Shown piece after piece: positions 35,795 through 45,320 of a stretch of 64,000 nt of DNA. A program made the position numbers and the translations under genes. Below the pieces are notes generated by a model that was given only the letters and a program-made list of their open reading frames with translations, was not told the origin of the DNA and ran no database searches. Within the stretch, counting starts at the first letter, position 1. Every line of letters begins with the position of its first letter. Origin of the DNA: Devosia soli (GTDB lineage Bacteria; Pseudomonadota; Alphaproteobacteria; Rhizobiales; Devosiaceae); contig NZ_LAJG01000014.1 in NCBI RefSeq assembly GCF_000970455.1, positions 806,001 through 870,000 on the forward strand. The letters run 5' to 3'.

Positions 35795-38218
35795 ATGCTG
35801 ATGATCACACCCAAGCCTTCCCTTCCCGGCAACGCAGCGATCTTGGCTGCCGCAGACGGCGCGGCACGCGCCATCCCTCCGCTCTGGCCGCTGGCGTCCA
35901 GCGTCGCTGTCAATCCGTTTCTCGGCCAGACGAACGAACCGCTGGCTGTTGCCGCGGCGCGCCTGAAGCGTGCCGGCGGCATCCGACTGACCATGCCGCG
36001 CCGCTGGTATCTGGAACGTCATCAAAGTGGCGACCTCACCGACGACGACCTTACCGAGGCGTTCGATGCGGCGCCCGCATCGCTGCGCCCCAAAACGGTT
36101 ACCGCGCTGAAGAGGGCATTACATGTCGAGAGATCGGCGGCGCGGGCTTTGCCGTCCGTCGCCGAATTGGCAGCCGAGGCCAGCGGCATCGATTGGCAGG
36201 CCGTTGTTGATGAGCGCATCAGCCATTGGGCGGCGGGCCACTTCGACCAGGGCCAAGCGCTCTGGGCCACACCTGAAGGTCGCAGTGCCTATTCCTCCTG
36301 GCGCACCGCCGCCATGCATGACCTGACCCCGGAGATCGTTGGGCTCGCTGGCTTCGCACGCACCGTCGCGGACGCACCGGGAAGCGCCGAGACCGCTATA
36401 ATCGACGCCGTCGAAACGCTGGGCTTGTGCGGGGAGGCGCTGGAAAGCTGCTTCCACCGGCTGCTGACCGGTCTTGGCGGCTGGGGCCAGCTCGCGCGTT
36501 ATCGTCTTTGGCAGGCCGAGCTCACCGGCAAGACGGATTCCACGCTTACCGATCTCCTCGCCATTCGGCTCGTCTGGGAAGCCGCGTTGCTGCGCCGGTA
36601 TGAAAGGGAAATCGGCCAGCAATGGCACAAGACTGCAATGGCCCACGCCGAACCGGTCGCCACAAGCCCGGATGATAACGTCGATGCGATTTTCCAGGAG
36701 GCTGCTGAGCGCGCAGCCCAGCGCAGGCTACGGGCCCTCTTCACCGGTACGGGGTCTGGTTCGACAGCTTCGTCGCGTCCTGCAATGCAGATGGCATTCT
36801 GCATCGACGTGCGCTCGGAGATCTTTCGCCGCGCGCTGGAAACGCTCGATCCCGGCATCAGCACCCTGGGCTTCGCCGGTTTCTTCGGCATGGGCATAGC
36901 GCACCGCCGCTTCGGCTCGGACGTGGTGGAAGCCCGCCTGCCCGTGCTGCTTAAGCCCGGACTCTTCACCTGCTCGGGAGAGCCAACGCCGCAGACCGAG
37001 CAGGCGGACCGGGCGGCACGGATCACTGCCCGTGCGCGGCGTGCCTGGGGCCGCTTCAAGCTCGCCGCCATCTCCTCCTTTGCCTTTGTCGAGGCGACGG
37101 GTCCGGTCTATATCGGTAAGCTTCTGCGCGATGCGCTGGGACTGACCGGCAACGGCGCGCCGAACGACCCGGCGCCACGGCCAGTCGACGCGATTGGCCT
37201 CGACCAGCGGATCGCCATGGCCGAGACCGTGCTCAGGGCGATGTCGCTCACGGACCGGTTCGCAAAGCTTGTGCTGATCGCCGGGCATGGCGCCAATGTC
37301 GTCAACAATCCGCATGCCAGCGCGCTACACTGCGGTGCCTGCGGCGGCTATTCGGGCGAGGTCAATGCACGGCTGCTCGCCTCACTGCTGAACGAACCCG
37401 CCGTGCGCGCCGGCCTTGTCTTGCGCGGCATTGCAATTCCTGACGACACGCTATTCCTGGCGGCTCTCCACGATACGACCACCGATAACGTGACGATTTA
37501 CGACAAAGATCATCCGTCAGCTGAACATGCCGCCGACCTTGCAGCCGCCAAAGGCTGGCTGCAGTCCGCGGGCAGGCTCGCCCGCGCCGAGCGGGCCATG
37601 CGCCTGCCCCGCGCCGAAAAGCAAGCCGATATCACCCGGCGCGCGCGTGACTGGGCCGAATTACGGCCCGAATGGGCCCTCGCCGGCTGTGAGGCTTTCG
37701 TCGCGGCTCCGCGGTTGCGCACTGCCGGCCGCGACCTGCGGGGGCGCGCCTTTCTGCACGATTATGACTGGCGTATGGACAAGGACTTCGGCGTGCTGGA
37801 ATTGATCCTGACCGCGCCGGTCGTCGTCGCGAGCTGGATCAGCTTGCAATATTACGGCTCGGCGATTGCGCCCGAACTTTTCGGCGCTGGCAACAAGCTC
37901 CTACACAACGTCACGGGCGGCATAGGAGTGGTCGAAGGCAATGCTGGTATCCTGCGGGCGGGGTTGCCCTGGCAGTCTGTCCATGACGGCGAACGGCTCG
38001 TTCATGAGCCGCTGCGGCTCTCCGTTTTGATAGAGGCGCCGCGCGACGCGATCACGGATATCCTCGAGCGCCACCCAAACGTCCGGGAACTATTCGACAA
38101 TCGCTGGCTGCATCTCTTCGCACTGGACGACGACGGCCGCATGGCCTGGCGCTACGCCGGCGATCTTGCATGGCACGAAGTGGAAATGGAGGCCGCGCTT
38201 CATCAGGCACACGCATGA
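35795..38218 (+). CDS. dabA: Inorganic-carbon transport subunit DabA (UPF0753/DUF2309)
   Basis: 807 aa, a usual DabA length. DabA has a beta-carbonic-anhydrase-like zinc site. The predicted ligands are present: Cys336 and Asp338 in FCIDVRSE, His498 in [12 protein letters not shown], and Cys513 in ALHCGACGG. The spacing of 15 from His to Cys is as in the characterised Halothiobacillus protein. I use ATG 35795 because AGGGA lies 6 bases upstream. ATGs at 35771 and 35777 are possible, and the first shares TGATG with the dabB stop. The complex is thought to trap CO2 as bicarbonate using membrane energy. Confidence 0.87.
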   Translation: MLMITPKPSLPGNAAILAAADGAARAIPPLWPLASSVAVNPFLGQTNEPLAVAAARLKRAGGIRLTMPRRWYLERHQSGDLTDDDLTEAFDAAPASLRPKTVTALKRALHVERSAARALPSVAELAAEASGIDWQAVVDERISHWAAGHFDQGQALWATPEGRSAYSSWRTAAMHDLTPEIVGLAGFARTVADAPGSAETAIIDAVETLGLCGEALESCFHRLLTGLGGWGQLARYRLWQAELTGKTDSTLTDLLAIRLVWEAALLRRYEREIGQQWHKTAMAHAEPVATSPDDNVDAIFQEAAERAAQRRLRALFTGTGSGSTASSRPAMQMAFCIDVRSEIFRRALETLDPGISTLGFAGFFGMGIAHRRFGSDVVEARLPVLLKPGLFTCSGEPTPQTEQADRAARITARARRAWGRFKLAAISSFAFVEATGPVYIGKLLRDALGLTGNGAPNDPAPRPVDAIGLDQRIAMAETVLRAMSLTDRFAKLVLIAGHGANVVNNPHASALHCGACGGYSGEVNARLLASLLNEPAVRAGLVLRGIAIPDDTLFLAALHDTTTDNVTIYDKDHPSAEHAADLAAAKGWLQSAGRLARAERAMRLPRAEKQADITRRARDWAELRPEWALAGCEAFVAAPRLRTAGRDLRGRAFLHDYDWRMDKDFGVLELILTAPVVVASWISLQYYGSAIAPELFGAGNKLLHNVTGGIGVVEGNAGILRAGLPWQSVHDGERLVHEPLRLSVLIEAPRDAITDILERHPNVRELFDNRWLHLFALDDDGRMAWRYAGDLAWHEVEMEAALHQAHA

Positions 38219-38676
38219 AGACCCTCAATTCAAAACCTGCCCCCCCGAAGCCGCCGTAGGCCACTGGTCTCCGCTCTACTCCGGCCGGAAGGCCGTGCTG
38301 TCCACCATGTACGGAAGAAGGAAGTGGTCGCGCACATCTTGCGCGCCCAGCTCGCTCTGAAGCGCGCTGAAGACTGGGCTATTAAGCGCCGCTTTCGAGA
38401 CATCAAGGAAGCTCCTAACGTCTCGTGAAAGCTGCCGCTTCTTCAAGACGGTTCGCAAGACTCCGGTGGCCCGATCTATCTTTGGCCGAAAGCACTATTT
38501 GGCGGTGTGTCTGGTCACTTTCAACTCGGCTTTGCCACGCCGGTCATTGGTTCAGACTGGAAATATTTTCGAGGACTCCTGCCGGGCAAAGAGTTAAGCT
38601 CACCTTTTCGTTATCGTAGGACCTTGGATACCAGGAGCTATACTTGCGGGAGGATGGGCCTTGTCCCAATGCTGTG
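38219..38676. other. Intergenic region with a possible gene remnant
   Basis: About 460 bases after dabA. On the minus strand, 38276-38458 encodes a 60-residue peptide ending LLPYMVDSTAFRPE that has a protein-like composition, and the frame stays open to about 38498. It has no clear start and I do not recognise it. It may be the tail of a decayed gene. No repeats or terminator with a U-run were found. Confidence 0.3.
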
Positions 38677-39366
38677 ATGAAATGGGATCAACGGATCTTC
38701 GTGGCAGAGCTGAACGTTAAGCATTTCCGTCAGAAACTTGCCGGTCCATTGGATGAGGCACGCCGCCGAACGATGACAGCGTTGTTGGCGACGGAAGAAG
38801 AGACGCTGGCTCGGCTTAAGTCGGCTGCAGCCGAGCGCGATCTTGCCGCGCTCCTCGATCTCCTCGCAGCAAGGGCGAGAACAGCATTCGATTCAGACTT
38901 GTTTGTGCGAAATCCTGCGCTGCGTGAGGCTTTTCTGCAAAGCTTGAAGGGGCTCCCGTTCGGCATCGGTCTCGTTGATGCGGATGGCAACATGATCATC
39001 GCAAATGAAGCGATGCAGCACCTGGTGCCAAGCAGGATTCCGTCCCGAGACGCTGATCGCATGCGCCGATTTCAAAGCGCGGACGAACTCAGACCCCTGC
39101 AATGGCCCGGTGCGCGCGCCTTGCGTGGTGACGCCGTCAACCCTGGGATCGCATTTGTGTTCACCAGCGAAGATGGCCGATCAAGTGAGGTCCGGGTTGC
39201 GGCTATTCCCGTTCGCGACGAGAATGCCAGAATTGTGGGAGCGCTGGCGGCGGCCTACGATCTGAAGCTGCTCGCCGACAACGAAACCAGGCAAGCGCTC
39301 GCAATCGCATTGGAAGAAGAAGCCGAACGTCAGTCCAGGGACGGAACAACAGACGGGGCAAGGTGA
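38677..39366 (+). CDS. PAS-domain protein
   Basis: 229 aa from ATG 38677 (221 aa if the GTG at 38701 is used, which opens with AELNVKHFRQKL). Residues 15-70 form a charged helical segment with repeated LLATEEETLARL-type heptads. A PAS-like sensor fold follows at about 105-215: GLPFGIGLVDADGNMIIANEAMQHLV, then later AAIPVRDENARIVGALAAAYDL. The C-terminus is a short charged helix. Such small soluble PAS proteins are common in rhizobia-related genomes and usually feed into two-component systems; its partner is not known. Confidence 0.65.
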   Translation: MKWDQRIFVAELNVKHFRQKLAGPLDEARRRTMTALLATEEETLARLKSAAAERDLAALLDLLAARARTAFDSDLFVRNPALREAFLQSLKGLPFGIGLVDADGNMIIANEAMQHLVPSRIPSRDADRMRRFQSADELRPLQWPGARALRGDAVNPGIAFVFTSEDGRSSEVRVAAIPVRDENARIVGALAAAYDLKLLADNETRQALAIALEEEAERQSRDGTTDGAR

Positions 39367-39410
39367 GGAACGTCATTCCTCGGGAGCGACTGCCTGCGTA
39401 CCGCATCAGG

Positions 39411-39638
39411 TCAAGCCTGCCATTCTCGCCAGTGTGTTGGCTCTAAACCCGACAATCTGTCTTTTTGTTCTGCATCCATCCACCCACCGACAATGCGGCG
39501 GCACGGAAAAACGAGAGCGTGTATGCCGTCATCATCGATGACCGCAAGTTCAATGGTGCGATCGAACGGCGCGCTTGAAACAGGTTCCCAGGACCGGGGG
39601 GTATCAGACTGCCCTGATGGATCGATAGGGATCGACAT
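39411..39638 (-). CDS. Small conserved-type hypothetical protein
   Basis: 75 aa from ATG 39638. The sequence WEPVSSAPFDRTIELAVIDDDGIHALVFPCRR, then GGWMDAEQK and PTHWREW, resembles a small family seen widely in Hyphomicrobiales, built around PFD-x-LxLAVID and a final THWRxW. No function is known to me. An upstream extension of the frame is possible but has no supporting ribosome site. Confidence in the family rests on memory of its motif pattern. Confidence 0.55.
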   Translation of the reverse strand: MSIPIDPSGQSDTPRSWEPVSSAPFDRTIELAVIDDDGIHALVFPCRRIVGGWMDAEQKDRLSGLEPTHWREWQA

Positions 39639-40084
39639 CGCATGCTCCGCTCTCAGGCGAGAGCACATCCGATGTCCCCAGTCGCCGGCGCCCGTTAAAG
39701 TCATCCCGGCGATGGCAACACCCTTCGCCCTAGATTGGTCACCAGCAATACTCTCGTTCAGCTCTTGCATTGCTTGACCCGAGTCAAAAACCTGACGCGA
39801 CGAACATCTGTCGCTAAAGTCTCGATAAACTCCAAAAATCCCGCCAAAGAACTAGCGAAGAGACCACGCCACATACCATCTGTTCGCTGTTGACGAGGCG
39901 ACAAGTGGCTGGCGAGCGCCGGCTCATGCGTCTGACGTCCGAGAAGGCTGATGGCTGCACGAGACCAACCACGCCTACCCTTTCGACGTACTCCGATTTT
40001 GTTCGCCATATCCCCGATGGGCGTTTAGATTGCGACTATGTCATCGTGACCATCTTGGTTGCGCGCAGCACAACTGGGACGTCG
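39639..40084. other. Intergenic region before the KaiC-like operon
   Basis: About 450 bases. Short frames on both strands (minus 39758-40009; a plus frame from 39890 that runs into the KaiC-like gene) have no motif or ribosome-site support. No strong inverted repeat was seen. The promoter of the KaiC-like operon should lie in the last 150 bases. Confidence 0.35.
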
Positions 40085-41521
40085 ATGAAAAAATCGAAGC
40101 AACCTCAGCCGGTGGCCACCGGCGTTCAAGGTTTGGATGAAATTCTGCGCGGGGGCCTGCCTCCGAAGAATTTTTACATGCTGCAAGGCGCACCGGGATC
40201 CGGCAAGACTACGGCAGCCCTTCAGTTCCTGCGAGCTGGCGTCGAGCAAGGGGAGCGTTGCATATATGTATCCTTATCGCAGACCGAGGCGGAGTTGACC
40301 TCCATTGCCGTTTCCCATGGCTGGTCTATGGAGGGGATCAGGGTCGAGGAACTTTCAGCCTCGGATGATGTGAACGGCGCGGCCGACCAGACCATTTTTC
40401 AGACTGCCGAGCTGCGGCTAGACGAAACCCGGCTCGCCATCGAGCGTGCCATCGACGAGTACAAGCCGTCGCGACTGGTATACGATTCCCTTCTGGAAAT
40501 TCGCCTCCTTACCGGCGACACGCCTCGATTTCGGCGCGAGCTTATCGGTTTCAAGGCATTTCTGGCTAAGCGGGACGTAGTTGCCTTGCTGCTTGATACA
40601 CAGACCAGCGAAGGCGTTAACGCCGAAGAAGTGGAGGGCATCGCGCATGGCGTCATCCGTTTCGATAAAACGCTGGAGGAATACGGTCCGGTGCGACGGC
40701 GGATGGAAGTGAGCAAGATGCGCGGCGTCGCCATCGCTGACGGCTTCCATGACATGGCAATCCGCAACGGCGACGGCGTTGTCATATTCCCGCGGATCGT
40801 GCCAGACCAAGCCACTCAGCAGCACAAGCCGGAACTGATAAAGTCTGGTCTGAGCACACTCGATGATTTGTTTGGCGGTGGCCAAGAGTCGGGGACGACA
40901 ACGCTGGTGATTGGCCAGGCGGGCACCGGTAAATCGACGATGGCATCTCTTTATGCGACCGCCGCGCTGAAGCGTGGAGAGCATGTCGCGCTGTTCCTGT
41001 TCGAAGAGCGGCTCGAAACTTTCTTCCGACGCTCCGAGGGCCTCGGACTCAACATGCGCGAGTTCTACGACGCCGGCAGGCTCACTATTTGCGACTTCAA
41101 CCCCAACGATGTCTCGCCTGGCGAATTCGCGCAGATCGTGCAGCAGATCGTGACCTCACAGGACAGCCGGGTGGTCGTCATCGATAGCTTCACGGGCTAT
41201 CTCAATTCGGTGCCACATCGCGACAAGGCCGTAAGGGACATCCAGTCGCTTCTCAAATACCTGGCACGGTCGGGCGTTCTGACGATGCTGATAGTGGCTC
41301 AACACGGACTGTTGGGTCAGAATGTCGGCATCGACGTCGACGTTAGCTTCCTGGGGGACACGGTGCTGCTGCTCCGGATTTCCGAGCATGACGGCCGACT
41401 GCGGCGCAATATCACGGTCGTCAAGAAGCGTCACGGTCCCCATGACCTGGATGTACACGAACTCCTCATCGACAGTTCCGGCGTGAAGGTGGTTCCATAT
41501 AACCCGCTGCCAGAGGCGTGA
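40085..41521 (+). CDS. KaiC-like two-domain RecA-fold ATPase
   Basis: 478 aa with two RecA-like domains. The first has Walker A GAPGSGKT at residues 35-42 and the second GQAGTGKS at 277-284. The second domain keeps the KaiC catalytic Glu pair (LFEERLE), while the first has only SQTEAE. In KaiC the phosphosite Ser-Thr pair sits in a HISTITDT segment; here the equivalent is VSFLGDT with Ser421 kept and the Thr replaced by Phe. No KaiA or KaiB gene is nearby. GTG of the HWE kinase gene overlaps its stop, so a signalling role with that kinase is likely. Confidence 0.82.
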   Translation: MKKSKQPQPVATGVQGLDEILRGGLPPKNFYMLQGAPGSGKTTAALQFLRAGVEQGERCIYVSLSQTEAELTSIAVSHGWSMEGIRVEELSASDDVNGAADQTIFQTAELRLDETRLAIERAIDEYKPSRLVYDSLLEIRLLTGDTPRFRRELIGFKAFLAKRDVVALLLDTQTSEGVNAEEVEGIAHGVIRFDKTLEEYGPVRRRMEVSKMRGVAIADGFHDMAIRNGDGVVIFPRIVPDQATQQHKPELIKSGLSTLDDLFGGGQESGTTTLVIGQAGTGKSTMASLYATAALKRGEHVALFLFEERLETFFRRSEGLGLNMREFYDAGRLTICDFNPNDVSPGEFAQIVQQIVTSQDSRVVVIDSFTGYLNSVPHRDKAVRDIQSLLKYLARSGVLTMLIVAQHGLLGQNVGIDVDVSFLGDTVLLLRISEHDGRLRRNITVVKKRHGPHDLDVHELLIDSSGVKVVPYNPLPEA

Positions 41522-42552
41522 GCGAACCGCTGTTCAGCTTTGGCAAAATGCAGGAGGTGCTCATCCTGGCACCTTACCGCCGGGATGCGGACTATGTGCG
41601 CCAACTTCTTCTGGCCCACGAGATCGACGCCAGCGTTGCGACCGACAGCGACACATTAGCAGACCAGCTCCGAGGCGTCCCCGGAGTGCTGGTGGCCACC
41701 CATGAGGCGTTGAAGCCTGAGGTTTTGGAAACGGTGGCCGCGCATCTGGAGGCGCAGCCAAGCTGGTCGGAGCTGCCCGTCGTTGTGCTTCTCGATAAGA
41801 ACGCACGAACCGAAACGTTAAGGCTCCACCTTAACCGCGTATGGCCGCGGGCGCGTCAACTGTTTTATCACCGGCCAGTCAGACCCGCGGAGCTCATCAG
41901 CGGCGTCCAATCTGGCTTGCTCGCGCGGCGTCGCCAGCAGGACTTGTATGAAAACCTGGAGCGGGAAGTCGAGCTTAGGCGAGAACTCAACCACCGGGTC
42001 AAAAACATCTTGGCCAGCGTCACTTCAATCTTCGAGATGACGGCCAGGCAGGCGGCATCGCTCTCCGATTTGAAGCAAGATTTCAGGGGGCGGCTGTCTG
42101 CGCTCGCCGGCATCCATTCCACGGTGTTCGATGCTGCCGGCGAGCAGGTCTCGATGTCCGAAGTAGCGGCCTTGATCTTGGAGCCGTATCGACGGGAAGG
42201 GGCATATCGTATTCGCGCTTCTGGTCCGGATGTACCGCTCAACCGCGAAGCAGCCACGACCCTTGCGCTGTGCCTGCATGAGCTTGCAACCAATGCGATC
42301 AAATACGGCGCCTTGTCAGTTGATGACGGCAATGTCGACCTCATTTGGTCCCATAGCCAAACGAGCGGTGAGCTCGCTCTTTCCTGGATAGAATGCGGCG
42401 GCCCGCCTGCCAAAGAACCAAGCCGGCTAGGATACGGAACGCGCTATTTGCGCTCTGCCATGACCATGTTTTTCGGCAATCCGCCCACATTTGAGTACAC
42501 AGTAGAGGGCTTCCGTTTTTCCGCCAAGGGAAACATTTCTCGGCCGAACTGA
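41518..42552 (+). CDS. HWE-family sensor histidine kinase with N-terminal receiver-like domain
   Basis: 344 aa. Residues 10-135 look like a degenerate receiver or ligand domain (VLILAPYRRDADYVRQLL to HRPVRPAELISGV). The dimerisation domain has ELNHRVKNILASV with phosphoacceptor His159. The kinase domain shows the HWE-family signatures: LHELATNAIKYGALS (N-box) and SWIECGG (W-x-E), and a GYGTRYL glycine motif. A GTG start overlaps the KaiC-like stop by 4 bases. KaiC-like/HWE kinase/receiver gene sets recur in alphaproteobacteria. No transmembrane segment, so it is cytosolic. Confidence 0.85.
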   Translation: MSEPLFSFGKMQEVLILAPYRRDADYVRQLLLAHEIDASVATDSDTLADQLRGVPGVLVATHEALKPEVLETVAAHLEAQPSWSELPVVVLLDKNARTETLRLHLNRVWPRARQLFYHRPVRPAELISGVQSGLLARRRQQDLYENLEREVELRRELNHRVKNILASVTSIFEMTARQAASLSDLKQDFRGRLSALAGIHSTVFDAAGEQVSMSEVAALILEPYRREGAYRIRASGPDVPLNREAATTLALCLHELATNAIKYGALSVDDGNVDLIWSHSQTSGELALSWIECGGPPAKEPSRLGYGTRYLRSAMTMFFGNPPTFEYTVEGFRFSAKGNISRPN

Positions 42553-42579
42553 ACCAGTAACGCTGGGAGGCGTTCGTTT

Positions 42580-42948
42580 GTGACAAGGAGCGCCAATCGC
42601 CGCATGCGAATATTTTATTTGGAAGATAATCCCTTAATCGCGTTCCATGTCGAGCAACTGGTGGAGGACTTGGGGCACACTTACGTCGGTTCCCTGGATA
42701 GCTTCAAAGCCCTCAAGCTGCAATTCGAGAACTATTCGATGGATGTGGCGCTCATTGACGTCGACCTGGCAGATGGTCGAACGGGGCCGCATGCCGCGCG
42801 CTGGCTGAAAGATCGAAAAATACCCTGTCTGTTTTTAACAGGGCAGGACCATATCGCCGCTGATGCCGGTGATATTGCTTTAGGCACGATTTCAAAGCCG
42901 GTTTCGCTTCAGTCACTCGCCGACGGATTGCTGTTGGTGCCCGAGTGA
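42580..42948 (+). CDS. Single-domain response regulator (receiver)
   Basis: 122 aa receiver. Phosphoacceptor Asp60 (VALIDVDLADG), acidic pair Glu15-Asp16, switch Thr87 and Lys106 (ISKPV). GTG 42580 has GGGAGG nine bases upstream. ATG 42604 (MRIFYLEDN) is an alternative that gives the usual receiver opening. It follows the HWE kinase gene by 27 bases and is the probable phosphate acceptor of that kinase. Confidence 0.82.
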   Translation: MTRSANRRMRIFYLEDNPLIAFHVEQLVEDLGHTYVGSLDSFKALKLQFENYSMDVALIDVDLADGRTGPHAARWLKDRKIPCLFLTGQDHIAADAGDIALGTISKPVSLQSLADGLLLVPE

Positions 42949-43372
42949 CCAGGGTAGCATCCAATTTGACAATCGAAGCGCTCCTTGCCCTGACGGCGAG
43001 GGTAAGCGCAAGTGCTACGGCCAGAGCTGTTGATGTTTGGCCACCGCGCAATTCTCTATGAGCCTTCCAGGCTTGAATGACTCCGATCAGCTATCGGCAA
43101 GCGACCTCAATTGACCGTCGCTGGACATTCCAGCTGCCGACTTATGTTGTTCTCGGACAGAGCCTCTTCTTCGCCCCGGAAACGCATCCTCAATCTCCGT
43201 AGCGGACCGCTCTCCTCATCCGACACGAGAGGTCAACAATCCGACTGCGGCCCAGCGTTGCCAAGTGAAGCATCATGAAATTGCAACATGAGCTATGCGT
43301 CGAGTAAGTTTGGCTTGACGAAAGCCACTTGTTCTCAAACAAGCACTTACTGCTTCAATCTGGACCGAAGTC
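42949..43372. other. Intergenic region with a short inverted repeat
   Basis: 424 bases without a supported gene. CTTGTT-CTCA-AACAAG at 43328-43343 is a 6-bp hairpin or operator-like repeat 30 bases before the second HWE kinase gene, overlapping a TTGACG that could serve as a -35 element. A short plus-strand frame after the receiver stop lacks recognisable content. Confidence 0.4.
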
Positions 43373-44902
43373 ATGACCGCAGATGGTAAGCATAGCGTCG
43401 CTTTAAATTCCGCTTTCCTTGCCGGGGGTGGCGAGCTTGGCGAACTCATCCGTAATTACGATTGGGCCACTACGCCTCTGGGCGCTCCTTCAACCTGGCC
43501 GGGAAGCCTCAGGACGCTGGTGCAGGTCATGCTCACGTCCAAGCAACCCATGTTCATCGCCTGGGGACCTGAGCGCACCATGCTCTACAATGATGGCTAT
43601 GCACCCATGTGCACCACCCGTCATCCCTGGGCATTGGGCAAGCCGTTTGCAGAGGTTTGGGCCGACATCATTGAGGATGTCGGCCCGATCATGGACGCAG
43701 CCTATGCCGGCACCCCGACCTACATGGACGATATCGAATTCCAGATGATGCGAAACGGTCGGCCGACCGAAACGCATTTCTCATTCGGCTATACCCCTGT
43801 TCATGACGAGACTGACCAAGTCGCGGGCATGTTCTGTACCGCTCTCGAAATCACCTCTGAAGTCATCTCGGGGCGCATGCGAGGGCAAGAGCTCGACCGG
43901 ATCAGGACGCTTTTGGAACAAGCGCCGAGCTTCATGGCAGTGCTGACAGGTCCCGAGCATCGTTTCGAGATCACCAATGCTGCTTATAGGCAACTTATCG
44001 GGCATCGAGACGTGATTGGCAAAACGGTGCGCGAAGCTTTTCCAGACATTGACGGCCAAGGATTTTATGAGCTCTTGGATAAGGTGTTCACGACCGGCGA
44101 AACCTTCGTGGGCCGCAGTATGCAGATTGAACTTCAGCATACCCCGGGCGGACCGGTTCAGAACGGCTATCTCAACTTCGTCTATCAGCCCATGTACGAC
44201 GAAGCCGGCCGGATAAACGGCATTTTTGTTGAGGGTAGCGACGTCACCGACCTCAAGAAGGCCGAACTGGCGCTCGTGGAATCGATCGCAACTCAACAAG
44301 TCCTCTCCGGCGAATTGCAGCACCGTATCAAGAACAGCCTTGCCATGGTCGCAGCCATTGCCGCTCAAACCTTACGGGGAGAAGACATTGCCGACAGACG
44401 GCAACTGTTCAGCTCGCGCCTAAGCGCATTGGCGACTGCACACGACATTCTGACTACCCGGACATGGACCACGGCTTCTCTACGGGAAGTTGTTGAAGGC
44501 GCTCTGCTGCCTCATTTGCCCAATGAGCAGAGGGTTTCCGTCCTAGGACGCCATATCGATCTCAATCCGAAGCAGGCTCTTTCCATGGCCCTCGCGATCC
44601 ATGAGCTTGCCACCAATGCCGCCAAATATGGGGCACTTTCCACCCCGACGGGCATCGTCTCGATCTCGTGGGATTTCATTGCGGCGGAAGACGAACAACG
44701 ATTTGTCTTCAGATGGGCTGAGAATGGTGGCCCAGAGGTAAGAGAGCCCAGCAGAGCCGGATTTGGCTCAAGATTAATCACAAAGGTGTTGGCCTCCGAT
44801 TTTGGCGGAGAAGTGAGCATCGATTATGCTCCAGAGGGCGTTCGGTGTGTCCTGGAAACCGATGCGGAAAGCGTCACTGCATCAAAGCCCTTTAAAAAGT
44901 GA
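43373..44902 (+). CDS. HWE-family sensor histidine kinase with two PAS domains
   Basis: 509 aa, soluble. Two PAS-like sensor regions lie at about residues 45-160 (FIAWGPERTMLYNDGYAPM is the typical opening of these tandem sensors) and 180-290 (LEQAPSFMAVLTGPEHRFEITNAAYRQL). Phosphoacceptor His317 is in ELQHRIKNSLAMV. Kinase motifs are IHELATNAAKYGALS, FRWAENGGP (W-x-E) and GFGSRLI. The frame overlaps the downstream receiver gene (GTG within the kinase stop), so the two are a cognate pair. The stimulus is unknown; such PAS-HWE kinases include light, redox and stress sensors. Confidence 0.87.
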   Translation: MTADGKHSVALNSAFLAGGGELGELIRNYDWATTPLGAPSTWPGSLRTLVQVMLTSKQPMFIAWGPERTMLYNDGYAPMCTTRHPWALGKPFAEVWADIIEDVGPIMDAAYAGTPTYMDDIEFQMMRNGRPTETHFSFGYTPVHDETDQVAGMFCTALEITSEVISGRMRGQELDRIRTLLEQAPSFMAVLTGPEHRFEITNAAYRQLIGHRDVIGKTVREAFPDIDGQGFYELLDKVFTTGETFVGRSMQIELQHTPGGPVQNGYLNFVYQPMYDEAGRINGIFVEGSDVTDLKKAELALVESIATQQVLSGELQHRIKNSLAMVAAIAAQTLRGEDIADRRQLFSSRLSALATAHDILTTRTWTTASLREVVEGALLPHLPNEQRVSVLGRHIDLNPKQALSMALAIHELATNAAKYGALSTPTGIVSISWDFIAAEDEQRFVFRWAENGGPEVREPSRAGFGSRLITKVLASDFGGEVSIDYAPEGVRCVLETDAESVTASKPFKK

Positions 44903-45279
44903 AGCTGGTTTACATGGCGCACTCGAAACAAACAGTCCTGGTCGTTGAGGATGAATCGCTGGTCAGGATGGCGATCGTCGATCGCCTTGAAAACGAAGGC
45001 TTCCTGGTTCGTGAAGCGGCTAACGCCGACGAAGCTCTAGCCATATTGACAAAAAATCTCGACATCCGACTGGTCTTCACTGATGTCGATATGCCCGGAA
45101 CAATGGATGGCTTGAAGCTTGCCGCCGCCGTGCGCGACAGATGGCCACCAATCAAGATCGTGGTCACGTCCGGTTACAAGCACGTAAGGCTCGATGAAAT
45201 TCCTGCAGAAGCCGAGTTCGTCCCAAAACCCTACGACCCGGACAATCTGATAAGTGCCCTTCGCCGTTTGATGAGCTGA
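44899..45279 (+). CDS. Single-domain response regulator (receiver)
   Basis: 126 aa. Acidic pocket Glu17-Asp18, phosphoacceptor Asp62 (LVFTDVDMPG), Thr90/Ser91 and Lys110 (FVPKPYD) are all in place. GTG 44899 overlaps the kinase stop; ATG 44914 (MAHSKQTV) is a plausible alternative. It is followed after 13 bases by a 9-bp terminator stem shared with the convergent DUF4394 gene. Confidence 0.87.
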   Translation: MKLVYMAHSKQTVLVVEDESLVRMAIVDRLENEGFLVREAANADEALAILTKNLDIRLVFTDVDMPGTMDGLKLAAAVRDRWPPIKIVVTSGYKHVRLDEIPAEAEFVPKPYDPDNLISALRRLMS

Positions 45280-45292
45280 CGCAGATGAAGGT

Positions 45293-45314
45293 CCGGCCTC
45301 CCGAAGGAGGCCGG
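45293..45314. terminator. Bidirectional terminator-like hairpin
   Basis: CCGGCCTCC and GGAGGCCGG form nine perfect pairs with a CGAA tetraloop, between the receiver stop and the convergent DUF4394 stop. The sequence after it on the plus strand is TCAGCTTTACT, only weakly U-rich. Confidence 0.65.
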
Positions 45315-45320
45315 TCAGCT

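Noticed and set aside
39758-40009. 83-codon minus-strand frame upstream of the KaiC-like gene
   Set aside because: Arginine-rich composition typical of an antisense frame and no support from neighbours.
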